DNA of 64,000 nt from Gynuella sp050296195 (lineage in GTDB: Bacteria > Pseudomonadota > Gammaproteobacteria > Pseudomonadales > Natronospirillaceae). The notes under the pieces were generated by a model, which searched no databases, was not told the origin of the DNA, and saw nothing but the letters and a program-made list of their open reading frames with translations. The stretch lies in the NCBI RefSeq assembly GCF_050296195.1, contig NZ_JBNKRB010000054.1. One strand, written 5' to 3'. Made by a program: the position numbers and the translations under genes. Positions 17,145 through 28,458 of this stretch are shown here, piece by piece. Each line of letters opens with the position of its first letter. The stretch's first letter is position 1.

Positions 17145-17837
17145 TTAATCTCGCAGACTGATCACCGGCCAGTTATGTTCCCGGGCATATGTTGCCAGGG
17201 TCTGATCGGGATCGACTGCAACGGGATGGCTTACCTGCTGCAGCAATGGTAGGTCGTTATGGGAATCACTGTAAAAATACGCGCCATCGAGAGATTCTCC
17301 ATTTTCATCCAACCACTGCTGCAATCTGATCACCTTCCCCTGCTGAAAACTCGGTGTTCCGGTAATCCTGCCGGTATAACGACCATTTATTTTCTCCGCC
17401 TGGGTGGCAATCAGGTGATCGACCTCAAGCATATTGGCAATTGGCCCGGTAATGAAGTCATTGGTTGCTGTGATAATCATAATAAAATGACCCTGCTCAC
17501 GATGTTGGGCAAGTAATTGCCGGCCTTGGGGCAGGATAATGGGCTCAATACTTGCGGTCATAAACTCCTGATGCAGTTGTTCGAGGGCCGTCTCATCGTA
17601 TTGGGTCAGGAAGCTGAGAACGAATTCCTGATAGGCAAAAATATCCAGGGTCCCGGCCATGTACTGTTCGTAAAAGAAGTCATTTTGCTGTTGATGTTGA
17701 TCAGCGTTGACCAGTTGTCTGGCGATCAGGAACTCACCCCAGGCGTGATCGCTGTCTCCATTCAGTAAGGTATTGTCCAAGTCAAAAATGGCGAGGGTCA
17801 CTCGTTGCGCTCCAGTATTGGTGAAAGTTTCAAGCAT
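17145..17837 (-). CDS. HAD-IB family phosphatase (SerB-like)
   Basis: A 230-residue HAD hydrolase. I start it at the ATG reading MLETFTNTG; a longer frame to 18032 would overlap divergent rppH and adds unrelated sequence. Motif I is AIFDLDNTLLNGDSDHAWG, motif II is MIITATNDF, and motif IV is FYSDSHNDLPLL, all as in the IB subfamily that includes phosphoserine phosphatase. The natural substrate is unknown. The same gene lies divergently from rppH-ptsP in Pseudomonas (PA0335 next to PA0336/PA0337), which supports orthology. About 110 bp separate the two start codons and must hold both promoters. Confidence 0.85.
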   Translation of the reverse strand: MLETFTNTGAQRVTLAIFDLDNTLLNGDSDHAWGEFLIARQLVNADQHQQQNDFFYEQYMAGTLDIFAYQEFVLSFLTQYDETALEQLHQEFMTASIEPIILPQGRQLLAQHREQGHFIMIITATNDFITGPIANMLEVDHLIATQAEKINGRYTGRITGTPSFQQGKVIRLQQWLDENGESLDGAYFYSDSHNDLPLLQQVSHPVAVDPDQTLATYAREHNWPVISLRD

Positions 17838-17949
17838 ATTAGGCGGCGCAATTGGCATCAAGCACCAAGCTGGCTTGATGGCAGTTATTGTGGAACAATG
17901 CAAGTAACGATCAAAGTCAGCCCGGATTTTTCGGGCTGGAGGCGCAAAT

Positions 17950-18474
17950 ATGATAGATGCTGATGGTTTTAGGCCAAATGTTGGGATCATCCTTGCCAAC
18001 AATAAGGGGCAGGTACTATGGGCAAGACGCATCGGCCAGGACGCCTGGCAGTTTCCTCAAGGAGGAATTCGTGCTCATGAAACGCCGGTGGAGGCCATGT
18101 TTCGTGAACTGAAAGAGGAAGTCGGGCTGGAGCACCGCGATGTCGAGATTATTGCCTGCACTCAGGGGTGGCTGAGATATCGGTTACCCAAGCGGATGAT
18201 CCGGCAGAACAGTCTGCCGATCTGTGTGGGCCAGAAACAAAAATGGTTTTTGTTGAAAATGGCCTGTCCGGAGAACCGTATCAATGTTGACGGTTGTGAG
18301 GCTCCGGAATTTGATGGCTGGCAGTGGGTCAGCTATTGGTATCCGCTGGGGAAGGTGGTTAGTTTTAAAAAGGATGTGTATCGACGTGCGTTGATAGAGC
18401 TTTCTCCCAGGCTGGCCCGCGAAGTTAAAATAATTCGGGAGCGCCAAATGCTAAAACGAATTGCTGGACAATAA
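17950..18474 (+). CDS. rppH: RNA 5'-pyrophosphohydrolase RppH
   Basis: A 174-residue Nudix hydrolase that removes pyrophosphate from the 5' end of primary transcripts and so triggers RNase E decay. The Nudix box spans residues 38-60 with all key residues (G38, E44, R52, E53, E56, E57, G59). It begins MIDADGFRPNVGIILAN, the standard RppH N-terminus, and contains the YRLPKRMIR segment. GGAGG sits 7 bases before the ATG. It is followed by ptsP after 8 bp, the usual gammaproteobacterial pair. Confidence 0.96.
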   Translation: MIDADGFRPNVGIILANNKGQVLWARRIGQDAWQFPQGGIRAHETPVEAMFRELKEEVGLEHRDVEIIACTQGWLRYRLPKRMIRQNSLPICVGQKQKWFLLKMACPENRINVDGCEAPEFDGWQWVSYWYPLGKVVSFKKDVYRRALIELSPRLAREVKIIRERQMLKRIAGQ

Positions 18475-18482
18475 TAATAATT

Positions 18483-20756
18483 ATGCTGAACCTGTTAAAA
18501 CGCATTGCTCAGGACATCACCAGTGCGAGGGATCTTGGCGAAACGCTGGAAATGGTCGTTCAGGTTCTGCCCTCACGGGTGGGGGCAGAAGTCTGTTCGG
18601 TTTTTCTGTGGGATGACCAGGCCCGTAAACTGGTATTGAGCGCCAATAAAGGTTTTAACCGTGAGGTGTTGGGCAAGGTCACTCTGGAGGCTAACCAGGG
18701 AATTATTGCGGTTGTGGCCAAGCGTGAAGAGCCGTTAAACATTGCCAATGCCAAAGAGCATCCTGCTTTCCATCAAGTGTCGAGTATGGCCGAGGGCGAT
18801 TTGCACGGCATGCTGGCGGTGCCCATCATTCACCACCGGAAACTGCATGGTGTTATGGTGGTGCAAAAAAAAGACGAAGCATTATTTGAAGCCAGTCATG
18901 AAGCGTTCCTGGTTACTGTATCTGCGCAGTTGGCTTCCGCCATTGCACATGCAGATGCCGCAGGCTATCTGCGCCGCTCTTTCTTTGGACAGGATCAGCG
19001 AAACGTTCGTTTTGAGGGGGTGGCGGGTGCCAATGGTGTGGCCATTGGTACTGCGGTGTTGTTGACCATGGGAAAATCCCTCGAAACGATTCCCCCTAGA
19101 CTGGTAAAAGATATCGATTATGAACTGGCTGAATTCGAGAATGCGCTGGCGATGGTGCGGGCTGATATCGAGCTGGCTGGCAGCAAGCTTTCAAGTGATC
19201 TGCGACCTGAAGAGCGTGCTTTGTTCGATGTCTATCTTGGCATGCTGGATGATGAGGCGTTAGCCGGTGAGGTTAAGCGTCTAATTCATACCGGCATCTG
19301 GGCTCAGGGTGCCATTGCTCAGGTAGCGACGACTTACTCACGTCACTTTGAGGAGATGGAGGATCTTTACCTGCGTGAGCGTGGAACGGATATTCGTGAT
19401 CTGGCTCGCAGGCTGATCAGCTATCTGGCTGATATCAAGCCCATCCCCGGTGAGTTCCCCAAAGATGCCATCATTATTGGCGCGGAACTGACCCCTGCTA
19501 TTCTGGCGGAAGTTCCGGAAGACCGGGTGGCAGCCATCGTATCCGTCAGTGGTTCTGCTAACAGTCACATTGCCATTATTGCCAGAGCATTAGGCATTCC
19601 AACGGTGATGGGGTTGGTGGATATACCATTTCAGGAGTTGGATGGTGAACAACTGGTGGTGGATGGATATCGGGGGCATGTCTATTGCAATCTGACCCTG
19701 GACAAACTGCAGCATTTTGAGGCAATTGTTCGGGAAGAGAAGGAGTTTGTTGCTGGGCTGGAATATCTGAAAAATGAGCCTTGCGAGACCCTTGATCAAC
19801 AGCGTTTCTGTCTCCAGGTAAATACCGGGCTGATGACAGACGTGTATCGTTCTCTGGATCAGGGAGCCGAAGGAGTCGGGCTTTATCGGACTGAAGTGTC
19901 ATTCATGATGCGGGACCGGTTTCCTTCCGAGAGTGAGCAGGCCGAAATTTATCGTCAGCAGTTGCAGGCATTTGCACCCAATAATGTCTGTATGCGAACT
20001 TTGGATATCGGCGGTGATAAATCCCTGAGCTACTTTCCGATTCAGGAGGAGAATCCATTTCTGGGATGGCGAGGTGTCAGGGTTACACTGGATCATCCGG
20101 AAATTTTTATCGTTCAGGTCAGGGCAATGATCCGGGCGAGTGAGGGTTTCGATAACCTGAGTATTTTGATCCCAATGGTTTCCAGTATCGGAGAACTGGA
20201 AGAGGCCATGCACCTGATCTACCGTGCCATGTACGAATTACAGGAAGAAGGTTATCAGGTGGTGATGCCAAGAATTGGCATGATGATTGAGATTCCTGCC
20301 AATGTGTATCAGATTCGTGATATTGCGGCCCGGGTCGATTTTATCTCGGTTGGCAGTAATGATCTGACCCAGTATCTGTTGGCAGTGGATAGAACCAATC
20401 CAAGAGTTGCCAGTTTGTATAACAATTATCATCCGGCCGTATTGATGGCATTGCAGCGAATCTATCAGGATGCCAGTGCCTGTAGTTGTCCTGTCAGTAT
20501 TTGTGGTGAACTGGCCGGCGATCCGATTGGTGTGATTTTGCTGGCAGCGATGGGGTTTCGGAATCTTTCCATGAGCCCGACCAGTCTGTTGCGGGTGAAA
20601 GCTTTGTTGCGACAAATCGATACTGAGTGGGCCCGGGATCTGTTAAACACGATCCTGCAAATGGATAACCCTTTGGTAATTCGCAGTACGCTGGAATTTG
20701 CGATGAAGAAAGCAGGTTTGTCACTGGCTCAGCTCGGTATCGTCAAACCGGGATGA
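18483..20756 (+). CDS. ptsP: Phosphoenolpyruvate-protein phosphotransferase PtsP (EI-Ntr)
   Basis: A 757-residue first enzyme of the nitrogen-related phosphotransferase chain; it takes phosphate from PEP and passes it to NPr and then EIIA-Ntr. Domains: N-terminal GAF sensor (about 1-150), the EI N-terminal and phosphohistidine domain, with active His362 in GSANSHIAIIARALG, and the C-terminal PEP-binding barrel. The barrel shows LYRTEVSFMMRDRFP, MRTLDIGGDK, VDFISVGSNDLTQY and SICGELAGDP. Length matches E. coli PtsP (748). It is cotranscribed with rppH and followed by a strong terminator. The downstream partners ptsN and ptsO are not in the window. Confidence 0.96.
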   Translation: MLNLLKRIAQDITSARDLGETLEMVVQVLPSRVGAEVCSVFLWDDQARKLVLSANKGFNREVLGKVTLEANQGIIAVVAKREEPLNIANAKEHPAFHQVSSMAEGDLHGMLAVPIIHHRKLHGVMVVQKKDEALFEASHEAFLVTVSAQLASAIAHADAAGYLRRSFFGQDQRNVRFEGVAGANGVAIGTAVLLTMGKSLETIPPRLVKDIDYELAEFENALAMVRADIELAGSKLSSDLRPEERALFDVYLGMLDDEALAGEVKRLIHTGIWAQGAIAQVATTYSRHFEEMEDLYLRERGTDIRDLARRLISYLADIKPIPGEFPKDAIIIGAELTPAILAEVPEDRVAAIVSVSGSANSHIAIIARALGIPTVMGLVDIPFQELDGEQLVVDGYRGHVYCNLTLDKLQHFEAIVREEKEFVAGLEYLKNEPCETLDQQRFCLQVNTGLMTDVYRSLDQGAEGVGLYRTEVSFMMRDRFPSESEQAEIYRQQLQAFAPNNVCMRTLDIGGDKSLSYFPIQEENPFLGWRGVRVTLDHPEIFIVQVRAMIRASEGFDNLSILIPMVSSIGELEEAMHLIYRAMYELQEEGYQVVMPRIGMMIEIPANVYQIRDIAARVDFISVGSNDLTQYLLAVDRTNPRVASLYNNYHPAVLMALQRIYQDASACSCPVSICGELAGDPIGVILLAAMGFRNLSMSPTSLLRVKALLRQIDTEWARDLLNTILQMDNPLVIRSTLEFAMKKAGLSLAQLGIVKPG

Positions 20757-20774
20757 ATGTACAATAGCAGGCAT

Positions 20775-20805
20775 AAAAAAAGCGCTGATGATCAGCGCTT
20801 TTTTT
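20775..20805. terminator. Bidirectional terminator between ptsP and typA
   Basis: Seven A, then GCGCTGAT, one base, ATCAGCGC and seven T. This symmetrical hairpin gives a U tract on both strands and separates convergent ptsP and typA. Confidence 0.92.
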
Positions 20806-20827
20806 GTCTCCGGAGGTCAAGTTTCCG

Positions 20828-22645
<1,818 letters not shown>

Positions 22646-22857
22646 AAGGATATCCGCTCGGGTAAAATTCTGAAGGGCGCGGATTATACCTGAGAAACTT
22701 GACTTTCCTAGCCCGAATATTTTCTCCGGGGTTATGGATGTTATAGAAAGGCCTTGGAATCAAAGGCTTTGCCAGAGTTTGTTTCGGTAGCAATTTGTTA
22801 TCGGCTCTAGATTTGCGACTCTGTTCCGGCAATTTATTTTTTGTAGCAACTAATTGA

Positions 22858-22879
22858 GGCTGTGCTCAGTATCACAGCC
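22858..22879 (-). terminator. Stem-loop at the zntB stop codon
   Basis: GGCTGTG and CACAGCC form a 7-bp stem that overlaps the zntB TGA stop. No U tract follows on the minus strand, so it may be a weak terminator or only an mRNA end structure. Confidence 0.35.
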
Positions 22880-23837
22880 ATCGGTATTTTTTAAACAACC
22901 ACCATTGCACCCCAAACACACTGAGCAAAATCAGGATGAAGATTAAGAATGCGAAGGAATCGTGGGCGCCGGGAATACCGCCGACATTGACTCCCAACAG
23001 GCCAGTTAAAAAACCCAGTGGCAGGAAGATGGCTGAGAATATTGAGATCACATACATGCGCTGATTCATCTGTTCCGATAGCCGGCTGGCGATTTGTTCC
23101 TGAGCGAGTATGGCATGTTCACGGGCAGTATCGAGGTCTTCAATATTACGGATCAGGCGGTCGGATAAGTCTCGTAACTTGAGCTTTTCCGATTCAGGGT
23201 ACCAGTCGAGTTTTTCCAGATACAGACGGGACAGGGCTTCTCGTTGAGGAGCAAGATAACGACGCAGAACTACCGCAGCGCGTCGCAGTGACGACAGTTC
23301 CTTCTGCAAACCATGGCTGGCATCATCCAGCAGTGCTTGTTCCAGAGCATCCACCTGGTCTTCCACCGAATCAATGGTTTCTTCCAGTCGTGCAGTTAAT
23401 TGGTTGATCAGTTCATTAATGAAGCTCGCGGTGGTGGCTGGGGCATCTTCCTGACCGAGCAGATTCATGACGGTTTGGATGGAGTGCAGTCGACGGCGGC
23501 GTGCAGTAATAACTCGATGTGCATCGGCATAGACCCGGATGGCAACCATATCTTCGGGGTCTTCCCCTGGATTCAGATTGACTCCCCTTAATGCCATGCA
23601 GATACTGCCCTTGTGAGGCTCCATTCGCGGCCGGGTTTCTTCGGTTAGCAGTGTGTCGATGGCGTAATCATTCAGCTGACTGTGCATCAGCAGCCAGTCT
23701 CTCGCATCCTGGCAGTTGATATCCAAATGTACCCAAATAATGCCCGATTCCGGTTGCCATTGATTAAGTGCCTGCCAGTCTTTGAATTGTATCTCCGGTT
23801 GATCCAGCAGACCGGCATATACTAGCCCCTGATCCAT
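22872..23837 (-). CDS. zntB: Zinc/metal transporter ZntB (CorA superfamily)
   Basis: A 321-residue inner-membrane protein. I start it at the ATG reading MDQGLVYAGLL because AGGAG lies just upstream and the length then matches E. coli ZntB (327); an in-frame start at 24008 would overlap the next gene. A large cytoplasmic domain rich in helices precedes two C-terminal membrane helices (about residues 262-282 and 293-313). The loop motif after the first is GVNVGGIPG, the ZntB version of the CorA GMN motif. ZntB moves zinc coupled to protons. Divergent from the CrbS-type kinase gene, about 158 bp between starts. No zinc-regulator site recognised. Confidence 0.9.
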   Translation of the reverse strand: MDQGLVYAGLLDQPEIQFKDWQALNQWQPESGIIWVHLDINCQDARDWLLMHSQLNDYAIDTLLTEETRPRMEPHKGSICMALRGVNLNPGEDPEDMVAIRVYADAHRVITARRRRLHSIQTVMNLLGQEDAPATTASFINELINQLTARLEETIDSVEDQVDALEQALLDDASHGLQKELSSLRRAAVVLRRYLAPQREALSRLYLEKLDWYPESEKLKLRDLSDRLIRNIEDLDTAREHAILAQEQIASRLSEQMNQRMYVISIFSAIFLPLGFLTGLLGVNVGGIPGAHDSFAFLIFILILLSVFGVQWWLFKKYRWL

Positions 23838-23994
23838 ATGCGCTCCTGATCTCTCTTGTGAAGGCTGTAAGCTTCGGTTACCTTGAAACGTCTTGCAAGT
23901 TTTTGAAAAATGGCCGATTTTGATTTTCTTGAAACTCCCTACAATGAGTGCCAGCCCTTTTTTTCCCCTCAAAAAACAATAAGGCAATGGGATT

Positions 23995-26900
23995 ATGAAT
24001 TTATCCACCTATCTTTATGCGCTGGTTGCCCTGGTTTATATTGGTTTGCTGTTCCTGGTCGCCATTTATGGCGAACGGAAAAACCTGCCCAGATCCTGGC
24101 AGCCCTGGATTTACAGTCTCTCTTTAACCATTGTCTGCAGTACCTGGGCAATTTATGGGAATACCCTCGACTATTTCGAACAAGGCTGGTTTATATCGCC
24201 GATATTCGTTGGCAATATTCTGATTTTGCTGCTGGGGTTCAGTCTGCTGCAAAAAGTCATACAGGTGACCCGGCGCGAAGGCATCAACTCGATTGCTGAT
24301 CTGACTTCCAGTCGTTTTGGTCATAGCCGTGCGGTGGCAGTGACCATGACGCTGCTGGCGATCGTAGGGCTGGTTCCCTACATGGCACTTCAGCTGAAAG
24401 CCATAACGGTCAGTTTCAGTATTGTTTCGGCTACGGAGCCTGTAACCCGTCACTGGTACTCTGATCTGGCATTCTATTGTGCATTGCTGATGGCGTTGTT
24501 CGGAATGTTATTTGGCACCCGGAAAGTGGGGGTGAATGACCGTCATCCCGGCGTTATGCTGGCATTGTCATTTGAAGCTGTGATCAAGCTTATTACGTTT
24601 CTGCTGGTGTCCGGGTGGATATTGTTTGATCTTGGAGATGGCATTTCCGGTGTCATCAATACGGCCACAAATGATGCGCTTATCCGTGCAACACTGACGG
24701 ATTTCAGTACCCCGTATACCTATCTGGTTATGCTCATCGTTGGGTTTATTTCCTTTCTGACGCTGCCACATCATTTTCACGTACTCGCTGTGGAGAACCA
24801 TAGCCACCAGGAATTGAAACAGGCACGGTGGCTGTTACCCGTATATATCATTCTGATTAATCTGTTGGTATTACCCATTGCTATTGTTGGGTATCAGTAT
24901 TTTCAGGGGGATGTGACGCAACTGGAGTATCTGACTTTACATCTGCCGATGCAGGAGGGTCAGAGTGGTTTGACTCTGTTGGCATATGTGGGTGGCTTGT
25001 CTGCTGCCACATCTATTGTGATCATCGCCTCTATATCCTTGAGCACTATGCTGAGTAATGAAATTCTGGTGCCTCTGTTGATTCGTACCCGGTTGTGGGC
25101 TGTTGAGGCCAATAATTCTGACCGGGTTGTTCTGATGCTGCGACGCGGCAGTCATTTATTGGTTTTGCTGTTGGCATATTTTTATCTGCGTACGGTCACC
25201 AAATACAGCAGCCTGGCTGAAATTGGCAATATTTCCCTGATCGCGGCCCTACAGTTCGGGCCGGCTCTGGTGTTGGGCCTTTATTGGTCCCGGCTGAATC
25301 GTAGAGGTGTCATGCTGGGGTTGATCGGTGGCTTTGGCATGTGGTTCTACACGTTGATTTTACCATTGCTGGCGGAAGTGGGGGTTGTTCCACGACATTG
25401 GCTGGAATTTGAAGGGATGTTGGTATTTCTTGATCCGCATGCATTTATGGGGGTCCATCTGGATCCAGTTGCCCATGGCGTGCTCTGGAGTCTCTGTACC
25501 AATTTACTTGGGTTGTGGATTGGTTCGGCGTATTTCACCGGCACCTTCAAGGATCGCCTGCAGGCTGCCAGTTTTGTGCACTCGATTCCGGCCAAACACG
25601 GGTTGGTCACTCATACTTCCTTCCAGGCTTCGATCGGTGATCTGCATGTTCTGATGGGGCGCTTTATCGATGCTGAAAAAATGCAGGAACTGTTTGCACC
25701 TTATACCAATCCGGTGAATGGCCGTCTGATTGGTGACCGGCAGGCTGACCGGGAGTTTATTTTTCAGTCTGAGCGCCTGTTGGCTTCAATGTTGGGTGCC
25801 CCTGCAGTGAGATTATTGTTTGAACATTTTGTTGAGCCAGGGGGTGATGACTGGCGGGACCTCTCTACCATGGTTGATGAAGCCTCTCAGGTATTCAAGT
25901 TCAACCGTGAGATTTTGCACTCCGCATTGCAATCCATCAGTCAGGGAATTTGCATTTATGATCGGGATCGTAATCTGGTGGCGTGGAATCAACAGTTTCG
26001 TTATTTATTCGATTACCCGGAAGAGTTACTGATCGTGGGTCAATCTTATAAGACCATTCAACGACATAACCATGAACACGGTGACCTGGTCCATTATGCG
26101 TCTGATAGGGTGGAGCTGCATCTGGAAAAATTGAGCCGGGGACAGCCGGACCGCTATGAATGTGAGCGCCCCAATGGACAGTTCATCGAAGCTCAAGGCA
26201 GCCCTATGCCAGGCGGGGGTTACATCATTGTTTATACAGATGTCACTGAACAGCGCAATATTGAAAACCGGCTGCGTCGTATTAATGAGGAACTGGAGGA
26301 AAAAGTGGGGGCGCGGACCCAGGAGCTGCAGGAAAGTAATGCGAAGCTGGAAAAAGCCAATGTTAATAAAACCCGCTTTCTGGCGGCAGCCGGTCACGAC
26401 CTCGTGCAACCTCTTAATGCTGCGGCACTGTTTGCAGCCAGCCTGCATGCCAAACTGATACGACAGCCACAAGAAGGTAATCATGACAAGCTGGCGGAGC
26501 TTTCCAGTCAGATCGAACGTTCATTGGTTTCAGCTGATAACCTGTTGAGTGAGTTATTGGAAATTTCCAAGCTGGATTCCGATGTGGTCAAGCCTAATGT
26601 CGATGCCGTCAGTCTTAATGATGTGCTTGCGTCGATTGAGACAGAACAAAGTGCGTTGGCGGCCGAAAGAGGTATCCGTCTCCGGGTTGTACGTTCCTCT
26701 TTATGGATTACCACTGACCCACGGCTGATCAAGCGTATGATTCAGAATATTTTGGCCAATGCGGTGCGATATAGTCTTCGTAACCGTATCAGTGTAGGAG
26801 TGCGCCGCCACGGAGAGTATTGCACCATCGAAATCTGGGATACCGGTCCCGGACTGTCAAAGCAGGAACAAGATGTTATTTTTGACGAGTTTCATCGTTT

Positions 26901-27456
26901 GCCTCATGTCTCGTATGAAGAAAAAGGCCTGGGTCTTGGACTGGCGATAGTGAAACGCTTATCCAATCTATTGCAGCATCCGATTTCCATCAAGAGTGAA
27001 ATTGGTCGGGGTAGCGGTTTTATGATCAGAGTGCCTGTTACTCAAGCTCGAGTAACGGATAAAGTTAATATAGAAACAAGTTATCGAGGTGGTCGAAGTG
27101 CGCATATTCTGTGTCTGGACAATGAGGTTCAGGTTGTAGAAGGAATGCGCAGCCTGTTGTCTGAATGGGGTCATGAAGTAATGGGAATATCGGATAGCTC
27201 CGAGGTGACGGATCTGGTTCGTCAGCAACTGCCGGATCTGATCATCATCGATTATCACTTGGATAATGATGAAATTGGTCTTGATCTGCTGACGGAATGG
27301 AAAAAGTCCTGGTTGAAAAATATACCTGTTATCGTTATTACCGCAGATTATACGGATGCTGTTCAGAAGGAAATACAGTCGCGCAACTACTACCTGCTTA
27401 AAAAACCCGTCAAACCACTACAGCTTCGTTCCTTGGTTGATCGGGTACTGAACTAA
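23995..27456 (+). CDS. crbS: Transporter-fused hybrid sensor kinase, CrbS/MxtR type
   Basis: A 1153-residue inner-membrane hybrid kinase. Residues about 1-500 form a sodium/solute symporter (SLC5-like) domain of a dozen or so helices. A linker, a PAS domain (about 655-750: ALQSISQGICIYDRDRNLVAWNQ) and a coiled coil follow. The phosphoacceptor domain has His801 in AAGHDLVQPLNAA, the ATPase has NAVRYS, DTGPGL and GLGLGLAIVKRL, and the C-terminal receiver has Asp1086 in IIIDYHLDND. This order is that of CrbS (Vibrio) and MxtR (Pseudomonas), which with CrbR/ErdR switch on acetyl-CoA synthetase for acetate use. Its stop codon overlaps that of the convergent regulator gene. The transported or sensed ligand here is inferred, not seen. 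Confidence 0.82.
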   Translation: MNLSTYLYALVALVYIGLLFLVAIYGERKNLPRSWQPWIYSLSLTIVCSTWAIYGNTLDYFEQGWFISPIFVGNILILLLGFSLLQKVIQVTRREGINSIADLTSSRFGHSRAVAVTMTLLAIVGLVPYMALQLKAITVSFSIVSATEPVTRHWYSDLAFYCALLMALFGMLFGTRKVGVNDRHPGVMLALSFEAVIKLITFLLVSGWILFDLGDGISGVINTATNDALIRATLTDFSTPYTYLVMLIVGFISFLTLPHHFHVLAVENHSHQELKQARWLLPVYIILINLLVLPIAIVGYQYFQGDVTQLEYLTLHLPMQEGQSGLTLLAYVGGLSAATSIVIIASISLSTMLSNEILVPLLIRTRLWAVEANNSDRVVLMLRRGSHLLVLLLAYFYLRTVTKYSSLAEIGNISLIAALQFGPALVLGLYWSRLNRRGVMLGLIGGFGMWFYTLILPLLAEVGVVPRHWLEFEGMLVFLDPHAFMGVHLDPVAHGVLWSLCTNLLGLWIGSAYFTGTFKDRLQAASFVHSIPAKHGLVTHTSFQASIGDLHVLMGRFIDAEKMQELFAPYTNPVNGRLIGDRQADREFIFQSERLLASMLGAPAVRLLFEHFVEPGGDDWRDLSTMVDEASQVFKFNREILHSALQSISQGICIYDRDRNLVAWNQQFRYLFDYPEELLIVGQSYKTIQRHNHEHGDLVHYASDRVELHLEKLSRGQPDRYECERPNGQFIEAQGSPMPGGGYIIVYTDVTEQRNIENRLRRINEELEEKVGARTQELQESNAKLEKANVNKTRFLAAAGHDLVQPLNAAALFAASLHAKLIRQPQEGNHDKLAELSSQIERSLVSADNLLSELLEISKLDSDVVKPNVDAVSLNDVLASIETEQSALAAERGIRLRVVRSSLWITTDPRLIKRMIQNILANAVRYSLRNRISVGVRRHGEYCTIEIWDTGPGLSKQEQDVIFDEFHRLPHVSYEEKGLGLGLAIVKRLSNLLQHPISIKSEIGRGSGFMIRVPVTQARVTDKVNIETSYRGGRSAHILCLDNEVQVVEGMRSLLSEWGHEVMGISDSSEVTDLVRQQLPDLIIIDYHLDNDEIGLDLLTEWKKSWLKNIPVIVITADYTDAVQKEIQSRNYYLLKKPVKPLQLRSLVDRVLN

Positions 27457-28097
27457 GAATCGTCGTGCTCCATGTATTGACGATACACCGCCGCCTGAGT
27501 GCGGTTGTAAATGCCCAGCTTGCGAAAAATTTCGGAGACATGGGTTTTAATTGTGGTTTCCTTGACATCCAGTTCATAAGCGATCTGTTTGTTAAGGAAG
27601 CCTTTACTGATCAGAGTGAGTACTTTTTGCTGTTGAGGCGTTAAAGAGGCAATTTTTTTGACTGCGTCAATATCAGTCTCGTTAGGTTGTTCTTCCTCGA
27701 TATCAGCCGGAAAACAGGGATGTCCCTTAAACAGCTTATTTACTTCTCCTACCATCTCGGTCAGTGTCAAGGATTTTGGAAGGTAACCGAGTGCTCCGGC
27801 AGCTTTGATCTGCTGCATGATTTTGCTCGATTTATTGGCCGTAACGACCACAATGGCCAGTTCAGGATATGCAGTTTTGATCTCAATGAGTCCCATAATG
27901 CCTTCACTGCCCGGCATCTGTAGATCAAGAAAGAGAACGTCAATGTCTCCTTTTTGTTTATCCAGTATTTCTTTGGTGGTGCCCAGGCATTCAGTTTCAA
28001 TAATATTTACCTGGTAATCGGATTCCCGCAGGGCTTCAGTTAGCGCTTTACGGAATAGAGGGTGATCATCTGCAACAACGAGGTTAAGTGAACTCAT
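27453..28097 (-). CDS. crbR: LuxR-type response regulator, CrbR/ErdR type
   Basis: A 214-residue response regulator. Receiver domain with acidic pocket VVADDHPLF and phosphoacceptor Asp58 in LFLDLQMPG, conserved TANK (Thr) and the Lys in YLPKSL. The C-terminal LuxR/NarL helix-turn-helix covers about residues 148-205 (LTPQQQKVLTLISKGFLNKQ, then TTIKTHVSEIFRKLG). By sequence and by position it is the likely partner of the adjacent hybrid kinase, as CrbR is for CrbS in acetate control. It is transcribed towards the kinase gene, and the two stops share the four bases CTAA. No acs gene lies in the window, so the regulated target is elsewhere. Confidence 0.82.
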   Translation of the reverse strand: MSSLNLVVADDHPLFRKALTEALRESDYQVNIIETECLGTTKEILDKQKGDIDVLFLDLQMPGSEGIMGLIEIKTAYPELAIVVVTANKSSKIMQQIKAAGALGYLPKSLTLTEMVGEVNKLFKGHPCFPADIEEEQPNETDIDAVKKIASLTPQQQKVLTLISKGFLNKQIAYELDVKETTIKTHVSEIFRKLGIYNRTQAAVYRQYMEHDDS

Positions 28098-28458
28098 AGG
28101 TTTTATTGTATTAAGTTAACGCGAATCAGATCTCAGTTATAACAGAATTCTTTTCTGGATAAAATGAACTCGCTCAATATTAATTTTTGGTAGTGGAAAA
28201 AAGGAAGCGTTTGCCTCTTCTTTAGACTGGAAATCCCAAGTTTTGTGCTATAAAAACCGATAAAAATGGACATTTTGATAGCTAAGGAAACTTCTGTCGT
28301 TCAAAGGGATGAGTCAAATATGTCCTTTTGTTTTGTGAAGACTAATATTGTCGTCAATAATGGCGATTAAGTCTGGCAATGTTGCAAATATGACACAAAA
28401 ACGAGCGTCATAATGAGTTGTGCGACGCCCGTTGAAGTACATGAAGTTTGTTTGCTGA
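28098..28458. other. Intergenic region upstream of crbR
   Basis: 361 bases with no credible open frame on either strand. It is AT-rich near the crbR start, as expected of a promoter, and carries the terminator of the next minus-strand gene near its far end. I recognised no specific operator. Confidence 0.6.
28397..28432 (-). terminator. Terminator downstream of the multi-TM protein gene
   Basis: On the minus strand ACGGGCGTC pairs with GACGCTCGT (nine pairs, one a G-T wobble) around a 14-nt loop, followed directly by TTTTT. It lies 27 bases past the stop of the membrane protein gene. Confidence 0.75.

Noticed and set aside
26026..26484. 152-codon minus-strand frame inside the hybrid kinase gene
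   Set aside because: Antisense shadow of a well-supported kinase frame.
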